Source of the DNA: Ralstonia condita
GTDB lineage: Bacteria; Pseudomonadota; Gammaproteobacteria; Burkholderiales; Burkholderiaceae
Direction: 5' to 3'
DNA length: 64,000 nucleotides
Assembly (NCBI RefSeq): GCF_958405655.1
Contig: NZ_CATYWO010000002.1
Location: 868,001-932,000, forward strand
The stretch's first letter is position 1. Each line of letters opens with the position of its first letter. A program made the translations under genes and the position numbers. This document shows, one piece after another, positions 35,241 through 43,417 of this stretch. A model generated the notes under the pieces. It saw only the letters and a program-made list of their open reading frames with translations. It searched no databases and had not been told where the DNA came from.

Positions 35241-35269
35241 TTGACAGGATGAATGGCCGCCGCCAAGAT
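35241..35269 (+). promoter_or_regulatory. Possible sigma-70 promoter of the NCS2 permease
   Basis: TTGACA (35241-35246), a 17-bp spacer and CAAGAT (35264-35269). The -35 is ideal and the -10 is weak. The leader to the start at 35384 would be about 110 bases. Confidence 0.35.
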
Positions 35270-35383
35270 GCCGGCAAATGCGCGGCATCACGCCGCGCAA
35301 ATGTCGGCAGACCGAGTACCTTGCCCCGTCTGCCTCAGCACGCTCCCGGCACGTACACGGGGGCGGCCCCTGGAGACAAGACC

Positions 35384-36799
35384 ATGCGCCAATCCCCCGG
35401 CCAACCATCGCCTGCTTCGGCGCCCCGCGTCGATCCCGTCAACGAACGTCTGCCGCTGCCCCGTCTGTTTGCGCTGGGGCTGCAGCACCTGCTGGTCATG
35501 TATGCCGGCGCAATTGCGGTCCCGCTGATTGTCGGCAATGCGCTGGGCCTGTCCAAGAGCGATCTGTCGTACCTGGTCAATTGCGACCTGTTTGCGGCGG
35601 GTATCGGCACGCTCATCCAATCGCTCGGGTTCCTGATCTTCGGGATCCGCCTGCCGGTCATGATGGGCGTGACGTTTGCTGCGGTGGCACCGATGATCGC
35701 CATTGGTGTGGAGCCCGGCATGGGGCTGCCCGGCATCTTCGGGGCGTCGATCGTCTCGGGCGTGTTCGGCATCGCCATTGCGCCGCTGATGGGCCGGTTG
35801 CTGGGCCTGTTCCCGCGCGTGGTGACGGGCACGGTCATCATGCTGATCGGCTTTTCGCTGCTGAGCGTAGGCATCAACTGGGCCGCGGGCGGCCAGCAGA
35901 TGATTCCGCAGGTGGTCGACGGCGTGAAGCACATGGTGCCGAACCCGGCGTTCGGCGATCCATTCGGCCTGGCCATCGCAGCGCTCGTGCTGGTGACGAT
36001 CCTGCTGCTGACGAAGTTCGGTAACGCACTGCTGTGCAATATCGCGGTGCTGCTTGGCATCGTGACGGGCACCCTGGTGGCGGCGGCGTTTGGCAAGGTG
36101 TCGCTGGCCGATGCGAGTGCCGCGCCGCTGATGACGCTGGTGACGCCGTTCCACTTCGGCATGCCGAAGTTCGAGTTGTCGGCCATCATCTCGATGTGCA
36201 TCGTGATCGTGATCACGCTGGTGGAATCAACCGGCATGTTCCTCGCGCTGTCGCACGTGGTGGGCAAGCCCATCTCGCGCAACGAACTCACCAACGGCCT
36301 GCGTGCCGACGGTCTGGCGACGGTGGTGGCGGGGGTGTTCAACACGTTTCCGCATACGTCGTTCTCGCAGAACATCGGGCTGGTGTCGATCACGGGCGTG
36401 CGTTCGCGCTATGTGGCGGCCGCCGGCGGGTTGCTGCTGATCGTGCTGGGGCTGTTTCCGAAGCTGTCTTACGTGGTGGCTTCCGTGCCGCAATACGTGC
36501 TGGGCGGCGCGGGCATCGTGATGTTCGGGATGGTGGCCGCAGCCGGCATCCGCATGCTGGGCATGGTCGACTTCCAGCAGCAGCGCCACAACCTGTTGAT
36601 CATCGCCGTATCGGTCGGCTTTGGCATGATGCCGACGCTGGCGCCGGCGTTCTTCCACCACTTTCCTGACTGGACGCACCCGATCACCCACAGCGGCATC
36701 GTGCTGGGCACGCTGGTGGCCGTGGTGCTCAACGCCTGGTTCAACGGCATTCGCGGCTCGCACGAAGTCATGCACGGCGCGGCCGCCGCGGCGCACTGA
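35384..36799 (+). CDS. NCS2-family nucleobase (xanthine/uric acid type) permease
   Basis: This is an inner-membrane nucleobase:cation symporter of 471 residues with about 12-14 membrane segments. Family features are the helix 1 region LPLPRLFALGLQHLLVMYAG, the substrate-binding segment ESTGMFLALSHVVGKP, and NTFPHTSFSQNIGLVSITGV in helix 10. The Thr-Ser-Phe-Ser-Gln and Gln-Asn pattern is closer to xanthine and uric acid transporters than to uracil ones. ATG 35384 has GGAG upstream. A strong terminator follows, so it is probably monocistronic. Confidence 0.9.
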   Translation: MRQSPGQPSPASAPRVDPVNERLPLPRLFALGLQHLLVMYAGAIAVPLIVGNALGLSKSDLSYLVNCDLFAAGIGTLIQSLGFLIFGIRLPVMMGVTFAAVAPMIAIGVEPGMGLPGIFGASIVSGVFGIAIAPLMGRLLGLFPRVVTGTVIMLIGFSLLSVGINWAAGGQQMIPQVVDGVKHMVPNPAFGDPFGLAIAALVLVTILLLTKFGNALLCNIAVLLGIVTGTLVAAAFGKVSLADASAAPLMTLVTPFHFGMPKFELSAIISMCIVIVITLVESTGMFLALSHVVGKPISRNELTNGLRADGLATVVAGVFNTFPHTSFSQNIGLVSITGVRSRYVAAAGGLLLIVLGLFPKLSYVVASVPQYVLGGAGIVMFGMVAAAGIRMLGMVDFQQQRHNLLIIAVSVGFGMMPTLAPAFFHHFPDWTHPITHSGIVLGTLVAVVLNAWFNGIRGSHEVMHGAAAAAH

Positions 36800-36821
36800 G
36801 TACCGCATCCCTTGCACACGC

Positions 36822-36852
36822 AACACCCCGCTTTCAGGCGGGGTGTTTTGCT
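36822..36852 (+). terminator. Intrinsic terminator after the NCS2 permease
   Basis: AACACCCCGC (36822-36831) pairs with GCGGGGTGTT (36838-36847) around a short loop, followed by TTGCTTT. Confidence 0.82.
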
Positions 36853-36963
36853 TTGGCGACACCATGTTCTGCGCAAGCGTTTGCCGCGCCAGCGTGCCGC
36901 ACGACGCATGCGTTTTCACCGTTCTGCAAATAAAGCGCTCTACGGTGTCCCGATCTTCCGGGG

Positions 36964-37497
36964 ATGGGGTATGCCATGCAGGCACTGGTAGGACGATTTG
37001 AAAAAACCGCGGCGGGGCGCAGCGAGATCGCCACGCGCGGCGGCACGTTGTGCCGCTCGAGCCGCGCACTGCTGATCATGGTCGATGGCCAGACAGACGC
37101 CCAGGCGCTGGCAGCGCGTGCCGGCCAGCTTGGCCTGGAGGCCGGCGCGGTGATCGCCTTGCTGGAGGCTGGGTTCATCCAGCGAGCCGATGCCGCGCAA
37201 AGCGCACCGGTGGCTGGGCCGCCCACGCCCGTCCAGACGGCCATCACGCCGCACCGCAAGCGTTCGGTGGCTGCAGCGCGCATGTATCTGATGGACATCG
37301 CCGCGCGCACGTTCAGTTCGGTCGAGCATCCGATCCGCATGCGGCTGGTCGAGGCCACTGACTGCGCTTCTGTGGAATGTGCATTCGAAGCGCTGGTGGC
37401 TGCATTGCGCGAGGCGACCTCGGCGTCGATGGTGGAACAGGTCGAGTTATCGTTCCCGGGCTTTTTGCCGGCCGAGGAAAACCGCCTGCTGAGTTGA
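36964..37497 (+). CDS. Conserved hypothetical protein with N-terminal LMVDG-type domain
   Basis: The product is 177 residues from ATG 36964, or 173 from ATG 36976, which has a better-placed GGGG. No enzyme motif is seen. The first 75 residues (KTAAGRSEI ... ALLIMVDGQTDAQAL ... VIALLEAGFIQRA) follow the pattern of a small winged-helix-like domain found at the N-terminus of many uncharacterised betaproteobacterial proteins. A Pro-rich hinge leads to a helical C-terminal part (AARMYLMDIAARTF). It is cytosolic and apparently monocistronic. The function is unknown. Confidence 0.75.
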   Translation: MGYAMQALVGRFEKTAAGRSEIATRGGTLCRSSRALLIMVDGQTDAQALAARAGQLGLEAGAVIALLEAGFIQRADAAQSAPVAGPPTPVQTAITPHRKRSVAAARMYLMDIAARTFSSVEHPIRMRLVEATDCASVECAFEALVAALREATSASMVEQVELSFPGFLPAEENRLLS

Positions 37498-37538
37498 GCG
37501 TGTCCGGCATCGGCAAACCGGCGCGCCACTTATCTGGG

Positions 37539-37697
37539 TCAGGGCCGGCTGCCGCCACCGCTCTCCGGATACCCACGGCCTCCGCACGGTTCGGCATGCG
37601 CCGACGGTGCTGAGAGAATCGCAAAGGTTCCGATGGTGCCGCCAATCACCGTCAACAGGGCAACGGCGAGCAGGAAACTTTTCATCACGCGTTTCAT
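37539..37697 (-). CDS. Small secreted protein, 52 residues
   Basis: This is a short gene that standard length cut-offs would miss. ATG 37695-37697 follows a strong ribosome binding site (AGGGGGTAGCC). The product is 52 residues: MKRVMKSF, a hydrophobic core LLAVALLTVIGG, and a signal-peptidase site after SAHA (about residue 35). The mature peptide is only 17 residues, EPCGGRGYPESGGGSRP, with one cysteine. It is not recognised and has no clear partner. The function is unknown. Confidence 0.6.
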   Translation of the reverse strand: MKRVMKSFLLAVALLTVIGGTIGTFAILSAPSAHAEPCGGRGYPESGGGSRP

Positions 37698-37699
37698 GG

Positions 37700-38120
37700 C
37701 TACCCCCTGGGTGGCAGGCGTTATCGCTTGAAGTGTAGTTCGCGCTAAGACCAGAACAAATGCGAGCGCCCATCAGATGCCGCGATGCATCACTCGAATG
37801 CGTGTGAGGATTATCGTGGTCGAGCGGCAACGAACCATCGCTGGTTCGTCGAAGCCATGCTGTGAAAAGGCCTCGCTGGCAGCTCGTGGGGACTTGGCGA
37901 TCGTGCGAGCACATAAGCGGTTCGACCCACCAGAGGCAGAGTTCTCTTTTCGCCGTGCTCGAATTGCAAGTCGAAGGCGAGGCTGCAGTCCTTACCTGTG
38001 CGCGTTTGGCTCATTGCGAAAATGTGAACTAAGCCTAGTCACAGGGTCGGCCAAGAATCGCTGCCGCTGCCTGCAGACGATTGTCAATGAACGTCAAGCA
38101 GCTATCCAGGGGGCTTTGCC
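37700..38120 (+). pseudogene. Possible decayed IS5-family transposase remnant
   Basis: No intact gene is present in 37698-38169. Around 37818-37862 one frame reads ATNHRWFVEAML and then a stop, which resembles the NRLFVEAVLW segment near the start of IS5-family transposases. The following bases could encode a broken form of the conserved SPWRDLP region. No terminal inverted repeats were identified. The reading is weak and rests on pattern memory only. Confidence 0.25.
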
Positions 38121-38169
38121 TTAACGCGCGCCAGTGGCCCTGCTGCTGCGCTTCAACCGAGTTGTTTGC

Positions 38170-38799
38170 TTAGCCCAGCGACGCTGTCATGCACGCAAGG
38201 AGGTGTGTGGCCGCGCCTTCCAGGTGCCCTTGAAGCCTCCGAACGGCCTGCTCTGTTTCGCCTCGAGTTAGATGCTTCACGATAGCGTCATGTTCGCTCA
38301 GCCAACGAGGTTTCTTTACCGGCATCGTGGCGTAAGCGCTGATGAACAGGACACACGTCCGACGCAGGGCTTCGATCATGGCAAGCTGGCGCTGCCGTCC
38401 TGCGAGTTGATAGATCGTCCGGTGAAACGCCCAGTCGCCATCCGCCCAATCAGGGCCGCCAGCGTCCAGATCGGACTTGAGGCGCACGCGGTCGATCTCT
38501 TTAAGGGCGTCCGGCGTCATAGCTGCTGCGGCTCGCTGAAGGCAGTCACACTCCAACAGGATGCGCAGGTCATATATCTCGCGAACTTCGCCAGGAGTCA
38601 GGCTAATGGTTTTGGCGCCACGATTGACCTCAATTTCTACCAGCCCCTCACCGGCCAGGATGCGTAATGCATCCCGAATAGGAATTCGGCTGACACCGAA
38701 TCGCTGGGCAAGCTCGACCTGGGACAGATCAGTCCCGGGGCGCAGAACACCAGTCATTAGCTCGCCTCGCAATTCGCTGGCTATCGTTTCCGGCGTCAT
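38170..38799 (-). CDS. GntR-family regulator (FadR/FCD subgroup)
   Basis: This is a transcriptional repressor of 209 residues. The start is ATG 38799 with GAGG eight bases upstream; ATG 38817 lacks one. The N-terminal winged helix includes LSQVELAQRFGVSRIPIRDALRIL. The FCD ligand-binding domain covers about 75-205, with RILLECDCLQRA, DWAFHRTIYQLAG and HDAIVKHL carrying the metal- or acid-binding histidines. It is divergent from the OsmC-like gene, with a perfect 16-bp palindrome between them, so it probably represses itself and the divergent genes. Confidence 0.9.
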   Translation of the reverse strand: MTPETIASELRGELMTGVLRPGTDLSQVELAQRFGVSRIPIRDALRILAGEGLVEIEVNRGAKTISLTPGEVREIYDLRILLECDCLQRAAAAMTPDALKEIDRVRLKSDLDAGGPDWADGDWAFHRTIYQLAGRQRQLAMIEALRRTCVLFISAYATMPVKKPRWLSEHDAIVKHLTRGETEQAVRRLQGHLEGAATHLLACMTASLG

Positions 38800-38837
38800 T
38801 GTCGTGCACCTCGTCATTGCTTTTGCTAAAAAGGTAT

Positions 38838-38853
38838 TGTATACATGTATACA
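38838..38853. promoter_or_regulatory. Palindromic operator between the GntR and OsmC genes
   Basis: TGTATACATGTATACA is a perfect 16-bp palindrome 39 bp from the GntR start and 22 bp from the OsmC-like start. GntR/FadR-type regulators bind short AT-rich palindromes of this kind. It is the likely operator of the regulator at 38170. Confidence 0.7.
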
Positions 38854-38874
38854 GATATACTTCAAGGACAACAG

Positions 38875-39345
38875 ATGGCCAAAAACCATGATTACACAGC
38901 GGAGATTGTCTGGACGGGCGACCGCGGCGAAGGAACAAAGACCTATCGAGGCTATGATCGCACTTGGCGTATTACAACGCCGGGCAAGGTGCCTATTGCA
39001 TGTTCTAACGACCCGATGCTCGGAGGCGACCCTTCCAAGCCCAATCCGGAAGATCTGCTTCTGGCGAGCCTTTCTGCCTGTCATATGCTCTGGTATTTGC
39101 ACCTAGCAAGTAACGCAGGGATCGTCGTGAAGCGGTATGAGGACACTCCTCTTGGGGTTGGCGAGACCGGATCGCGCGGCGAGGGACGTTTCATCAGGGC
39201 TGCGCTTCGACCCAAGATCGCGGTGGAGCGCGGCGCGGACCTGGCAAAGGCCGATTCGCTGCATCATGAAGTCCATCATTTTTGCTTCATTGCGCGATCT
39301 GTCAATTTTCCGATCAGCTACGAGGCAACCTATATCGAAGTCTGA
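38875..39345 (+). CDS. OsmC/Ohr-family peroxiredoxin-like protein
   Basis: The product is 156 residues, the usual length for OsmC-like hydroperoxide reductases. ATG 38875 has AAGGA upstream. The family pattern is present: ITTPGKVPIACSNDPMLGGD, PNPEDLLLASLSACHML with a cysteine at the start of the central helix, and HHFCFIARSVNFPI near the end with a histidine pair and another cysteine. It is divergent from the GntR gene and probably controlled by it. Base composition looks lower in GC than in the chemotaxis region. Confidence 0.85.
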   Translation: MAKNHDYTAEIVWTGDRGEGTKTYRGYDRTWRITTPGKVPIACSNDPMLGGDPSKPNPEDLLLASLSACHMLWYLHLASNAGIVVKRYEDTPLGVGETGSRGEGRFIRAALRPKIAVERGADLAKADSLHHEVHHFCFIARSVNFPISYEATYIEV

Positions 39346-39443
39346 TCCACGAACCACGTGCGCGAGGCACGCTGTTCGCTTCGAGAAGAAGAGGGCATTC
39401 GCGCTACTCTCGATAGCGCTGCCCGACTGCCTTAACGTCACGA

Positions 39444-40238
39444 ATGAACAAGAACTACCTGTTGGACAACGCGCGGCCGGAAGCGGGGGCCCGCTTCAAG
39501 GCTATTTCGACTTTGTTTGATCGCTGGACGTTCGCGCAAATTGAGGCGCTCGGCATAGCACCAGGGTGGCGCTGTTGGGAGGTCGGTGCAGGAGGCGTCA
39601 ATATTCCTGAATGGCTTGCGGCCCGCGTCGCACCCGCTGGCCGGGTGTTGGCAACGGATATCGATACCGTGTGGGCTTCCACCGCGACTTCGCAAGGGGT
39701 GGATGTTCGCCGCCACGATGTCGCTAAAGATCCACCGCTATGGACCGAACTCGATCTCGTGCATGCCCGGCTTGTGCTCGTCCATGTTCCCGAGCGTGAG
39801 CGGCGAGCACTTCGTCATATGATCGCTTCCCTCAAGCCCGGCGGCTGGCTTTTGATCGAGGACGCCGATCCAGCGCTGCAATCGTTAGCGTGCCCTGATG
39901 CGCATAGCAGCGAATCATTGCTCGCGAACAAGATTCGCGATGGTTTCCGGCGCTTGATGAAGGAACGTGGCGTCGACCTCAGTTATGGCCGCAAGCTTCC
40001 CCGATTGTTGCGCGATGCCGGCCTCACCGATGTGGCGGCGGAAGCTTTTTTTCCTGTGACGCACTCCGCAGGGGCAATCCTGGAGCGCGCAACGGTGGAA
40101 ATGCTCCGCCCCCAGCTTTCTGCCGCATCGCTAGCCACCGAGGAGGAAATTGAACGCCATCTTGCCAATCTGGATGCAGGGGGTGTGGACCTTACAACTG
40201 CTCCGTTGATCTCGGCTCGAGGGCGCAAGGCGCACTGA
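39444..40238 (+). CDS. SAM-dependent methyltransferase
   Basis: This is a class I methyltransferase of 264 residues. The SAM site is CWEVGAGGVNIPEWLA, followed by VLATDIDT with the acidic residue that binds the ribose. The later strand DLVHARLVLVHVPERERAL (read with one Arg more in the sequence) and LKPGGWLLIEDAD are typical of ubiquinone/menaquinone-type and antibiotic methyltransferases. The C-terminal 100 residues are helical. The substrate is unknown. It lies about 100 bp after the OsmC-like gene and may belong to the same transcript. Confidence 0.82.
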   Translation: MNKNYLLDNARPEAGARFKAISTLFDRWTFAQIEALGIAPGWRCWEVGAGGVNIPEWLAARVAPAGRVLATDIDTVWASTATSQGVDVRRHDVAKDPPLWTELDLVHARLVLVHVPERERRALRHMIASLKPGGWLLIEDADPALQSLACPDAHSSESLLANKIRDGFRRLMKERGVDLSYGRKLPRLLRDAGLTDVAAEAFFPVTHSAGAILERATVEMLRPQLSAASLATEEEIERHLANLDAGGVDLTTAPLISARGRKAH

Positions 40239-40345
40239 ATCTTATACCAAGGAGAAAGCGCCCCGAAGGGCGCTGTCACTGCGGACTTTATCCGGTGAAA
40301 AACGTAAAGGGGTACTCCGTCATCGTGCGGCTCGTAATGGCGTGA

Positions 40346-41005
40346 TCACGCTGCTCGCTGCGCAACGTCGTCCTTCAGCAGGCCACGCGCCCGCTGGTTC
40401 GACTTGAAGATGTTGTCGCGCACCGGCATCGCACCGGTCTTTACGCTGTGCACCCATTCCTGGGTCGACATCACCGCCGCAAAGCGCGATTGCAGCACCA
40501 CGCAGAACACCCGGTGGATATCTTCGGCGCTCGCGAAGCCGGCCTGGTTTTGATACGGCACCGTGCCGGATGCATCGTGCAGAAACTCGACCGCCGTGCC
40601 ATTGTGCAGCGCATGGTTGATCGTGGAGGCATCGCAGTTGTGTGTCATGTAGCCGACCACCGTGAGCGTGTCGATGCCGCGCGCCTGCAGCCATTGCGCC
40701 AGGTCGGTCTCGGGGTAGGCGCTCGGCAGTTGCTTGCGCATGTAGTGATCGCGCGGGCGCGACGCCACCACCGGATGCAGCTGCCAGCCATCGGTATCGA
40801 TGGCGAACAGCGGCGAGGTGGCCGGCGAGGTCTGCTGCACGACGATCACGGGAATGCCCGCGGCGCGCGCCGCATCCATCGCCATGCCGATGTTGGCGAC
40901 ACTCTGCTGCGGGTCCGGATACTCGATCGGCAAGCCGCCGGTGAAATATTCGTTCTGTACGTCGATGACGATCAGGGCGCGCTTGGGGGTGGCATTTGCA
41001 GTCAT
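40346..41005 (-). CDS. Cysteine hydrolase, isochorismatase family
   Basis: The enzyme is 219 residues with the alpha/beta fold of isochorismatase and nicotinamidase. The catalytic Asp lies in ALIVIDVQNEYFTGG, and the nucleophile Cys in VVGYMTHNCDASTINHA, preceded by the cis-peptide region. An invariant lysine cannot be placed with certainty. The gene is divergent from the GlxA-type regulator at 41141, which is a common arrangement. It probably hydrolyses a small amide, but the substrate is not known. Confidence 0.88.
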   Translation of the reverse strand: MTANATPKRALIVIDVQNEYFTGGLPIEYPDPQQSVANIGMAMDAARAAGIPVIVVQQTSPATSPLFAIDTDGWQLHPVVASRPRDHYMRKQLPSAYPETDLAQWLQARGIDTLTVVGYMTHNCDASTINHALHNGTAVEFLHDASGTVPYQNQAGFASAEDIHRVFCVVLQSRFAAVMSTQEWVHSVKTGAMPVRDNIFKSNQRARGLLKDDVAQRAA

Positions 41006-41140
41006 GACAAGGCTCCTTCAGGTGAGTGGGACCGGGCATTTGCTTGAGCCCGTGGACAGCATCTTCGTCGATGGCTATCCTTCCGCATAGTGGCCCGGAA
41101 GACATTCAGCGAAAGAATCGGGCCAAACAACGGAGTCGCC

Positions 41141-42109
41141 ATGCCACCCAGGGAAATCGCCGTTCTGGCCTTCAACGACATCAGCCCGTTTCACCTTTCC
41201 GTGCCGTGCCTGGTGTTCGAAGACCGCGTCAGGGCGGGGCTGCCGTCCTACAACCTGCGCATCTGCGCCGGCGAGCCCGCCCCGAAGGGCGGTCTGCGCA
41301 CCACCGCCGGTTTTGCGGTGCAGACCGATCTGACCCTACAGGACGCGGCTCGTGCTGATGTGCTGATCGTGCCCTCGTGGCGCAGCGCGCAGGAGCGCCC
41401 GCCAGCGCCGATGGTGGACGCCGTGCGTGCCGCATATGAGCGTGGCGCCACGGTGGTGGGACTGTGCCTGGGCGCGTTCGTGCTGGCAGAGGCGGGCGTG
41501 CTGGAGGGCTTTGAGGCGACCACGCACTGGAGCGCGGTCGAGGTGTTCTCGCGCCGCTACCCGCGCGTGAAGCTTGTGCCGGATGTCCTGTATCTGGATG
41601 CCGACGACGGCCGGCTGGTGACGTCCGCCGGCACCGCGGCGGGGCTGGACTGCTGTCTCCACCTGGTGCGGCGCTGGCACGGCGCGGAGGTGGCCAACCG
41701 CGTCGCGCGGCGGCTGGTGGTGGCCCCGCATCGGCAGGGCGGGCAGGCGCAGTACATCGAGCAGCCGTTGCACGACGCCCCGGGCGGCGACCGCTTATCG
41801 GATCTCCTGAACTGGACGGTGGCGAACCTGGGCGAGCCTCACACGCTCGACTCGCTGGCCGAGCGCGCCGCCATGAGCCGCCGCAATTTCACCCGGCGTT
41901 TTCGTGAGCTGACCGGCACGACGGTCGGCCATTGGCTGCTTGGGCAACGCCTGGCCTATGCGCAGCGCATGCTGGAAACGACGCGCCAGCCTGTGGAGTC
42001 GATCGCGCAGTTGGCGGGCTTCGGCAGTGCGGTGTCGCTGCGGCAGCATTTCAGCCGGGTGTACCACACGTCGCCGAGCGCTTACCGTGCGATGTTTGCG
42101 CAGGCCTGA
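41141..42109 (+). CDS. GlxA-type transcriptional regulator (DJ-1/PfpI plus AraC)
   Basis: The regulator is 322 residues from ATG 41141 (GGAG six bases upstream). The N-terminal DJ-1/PfpI-like domain covers about 5-180, with VVGLCLGAFVLAEAGVL in place of the catalytic elbow and ATTHWSA. The C-terminal AraC domain has two helix-turn-helix units, TLDSLAERAAMSRRNFTRRF and PVESIAQLAGFGSAVSLRQHF. Members often control catabolism of quaternary amines or other nitrogen compounds. The divergent cysteine hydrolase is the likely target. Confidence 0.9.
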   Translation: MPPREIAVLAFNDISPFHLSVPCLVFEDRVRAGLPSYNLRICAGEPAPKGGLRTTAGFAVQTDLTLQDAARADVLIVPSWRSAQERPPAPMVDAVRAAYERGATVVGLCLGAFVLAEAGVLEGFEATTHWSAVEVFSRRYPRVKLVPDVLYLDADDGRLVTSAGTAAGLDCCLHLVRRWHGAEVANRVARRLVVAPHRQGGQAQYIEQPLHDAPGGDRLSDLLNWTVANLGEPHTLDSLAERAAMSRRNFTRRFRELTGTTVGHWLLGQRLAYAQRMLETTRQPVESIAQLAGFGSAVSLRQHFSRVYHTSPSAYRAMFAQA

Positions 42110-42133
42110 CGGCAGAATGCGACGCCCGCGGCA

Positions 42134-42316
42134 TCACTTGCTCAGTTCATGGCCGATGACTGCGCCGGCTGCGGCACCGCCGATGGTGCCGGCCGGACTA
42201 TGCGTGAGTTCGTGACCTGCCACGCCGCCCGCCACCGCGCCGCCTGCCGTACAGGCCGCGAGCGCCGGGGTCAGCACGGCCATGGCACATACCAGCACTG
42301 TTTTCCATCTGTTCAT
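42134..42316 (-). CDS. Small glycine-zipper lipoprotein
   Basis: The product is 60 residues from ATG 42316, preceded by a strong AGGAGG. The signal has lipobox LAAC (Cys 22). The mature part, GGAVAGGVAGHELTHSPAGT followed by IGGAAAGAVIGHELSK, is a glycine-zipper motif like those of osmotically inducible OsmB-type lipoproteins. It is probably an outer membrane lipoprotein of unknown role. Confidence 0.85.
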   Translation of the reverse strand: MNRWKTVLVCAMAVLTPALAACTAGGAVAGGVAGHELTHSPAGTIGGAAAGAVIGHELSK

Positions 42317-42385
42317 GATGCCCTCCTGAGAAGCTCGCCCGATCCAACGGACGGCACCCTCGGGAGCGCAAGGCACGTGCCGCGC

Positions 42386-42943
42386 TCACATGAACATCGG
42401 GGACATGGACAGATGCGACAGCACGATCACGATGACTTGCGCAACCACCAGCAGGATCAGCGGTGAGAGGTCCAGGCCGCCCAGCGGGGGCACCACGCGA
42501 CGGATCGGCCGCAGCAGCGGATCGACCAGCGTGTTCAGCACGGCGCCCATGGGCGAATGCGGCGCCACCCATGACAGGATGGCCGACACGATCGTCACCC
42601 ATACCAGGACGTTGAAGCCCCATTTGAGCACCGTGAACAGCGCGGCCACCAGGCCCATCGGCAGCACAGCCAGCGGGTTGGCCCCCACAGAAGCCACCAG
42701 CAGGAGCAGATACACCAGCGCGGTGGCATAGGCCGCGACCAGCGAAGACCAGTCGATGAAACCTGTGGCCGGAATCACCCTGCGCAAGGGGTGTACCAGC
42801 CACCCCGTCAACTGAAAGATCCCCTGCGACAGCGGGTTGCGCGGCGATAGCCGCACCGCCTGCGTCCAGGCGCGCAAGAGCAGTGCGGCGCCAAAAAGCG
42901 TGAAGATCGTGTCGAGCAGAAAACGCGTGATATCGCCGAACAT
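42386..42943 (-). CDS. YggT-family integral membrane protein
   Basis: The protein is 185 residues from ATG 42943, with AGGAG upstream. It contains two YggT repeats, each with hydrophobic helices and the motif NPLSQGIFQLTGWLVHPLRRVIP in the first half (two overlapping stretches) and LNTLVDPLLRPIRRVVPP in the second. Four or more membrane segments are visible. YggT proteins have been linked to membrane or osmotic homeostasis in other bacteria. It precedes the small lipoprotein by 69 bp on the same strand. Confidence 0.88.
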   Translation of the reverse strand: MFGDITRFLLDTIFTLFGAALLLRAWTQAVRLSPRNPLSQGIFQLTGWLVHPLRRVIPATGFIDWSSLVAAYATALVYLLLLVASVGANPLAVLPMGLVAALFTVLKWGFNVLVWVTIVSAILSWVAPHSPMGAVLNTLVDPLLRPIRRVVPPLGGLDLSPLILLVVAQVIVIVLSHLSMSPMFM

Positions 42944-43417
42944 GCGTCCGGATCTCCTATGGTGGGGTCGGGCAAGCCGCGCGGGGCAGATGGGCCCACG
43001 GGGCGCGGTATTGTCGCATGGAGCCCTGAGCCCATCCGGTGCGGCAATGCGGCGTGCGCTGACTATGCAGCCGCGCCCCGCATTGGGCGACCAGAGCGAA
43101 GCGCGCTCCGCGGCGTCCGGCGGTTTGTGCGGGCAGGGGCGGGGGCAAGCGCGGTGCGCGGCACGATGCGCCCACCCGGCGCTGCCGATGGGGACCGGTA
43201 TCGATGCAGCCAGAAAAGACCATCGGCCGGTGGTGCCGGACGATCCCCGGCACGGCGCACCACGCAATGCCGGCCATGCACGCGGAAAACGGGAGGCGGA
43301 TCAACGGAGTGAGCGGCTGCGGTATTGTCGTCATCTGCCAGGCGAAGGCACACCCTGTGGCAGTGCCTTGGTCGTGGACCCATTCTGCCGCTGCGCCGGG
43401 ACGCAAGGAGACAGACC
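42944..43417. other. Intergenic gap, no gene supported
   Basis: This 474-bp region separates yggT from the divergent N-acetyltransferase gene. Frames are open through it, but none has a ribosome binding site or a recognisable product. It presumably carries both promoters. Confidence 0.55.

Noticed and set aside
35270..35383. Possible riboswitch in the leader of the NCS2 permease.
   Set aside because: A leader of this kind could carry a xanthine-type riboswitch, but I could not identify its conserved bases.
40257..40274. Terminator after the methyltransferase gene (AGCGCCC/GGGCGCT).
   Set aside because: The stem is good but no T-run follows; left out as a feature.
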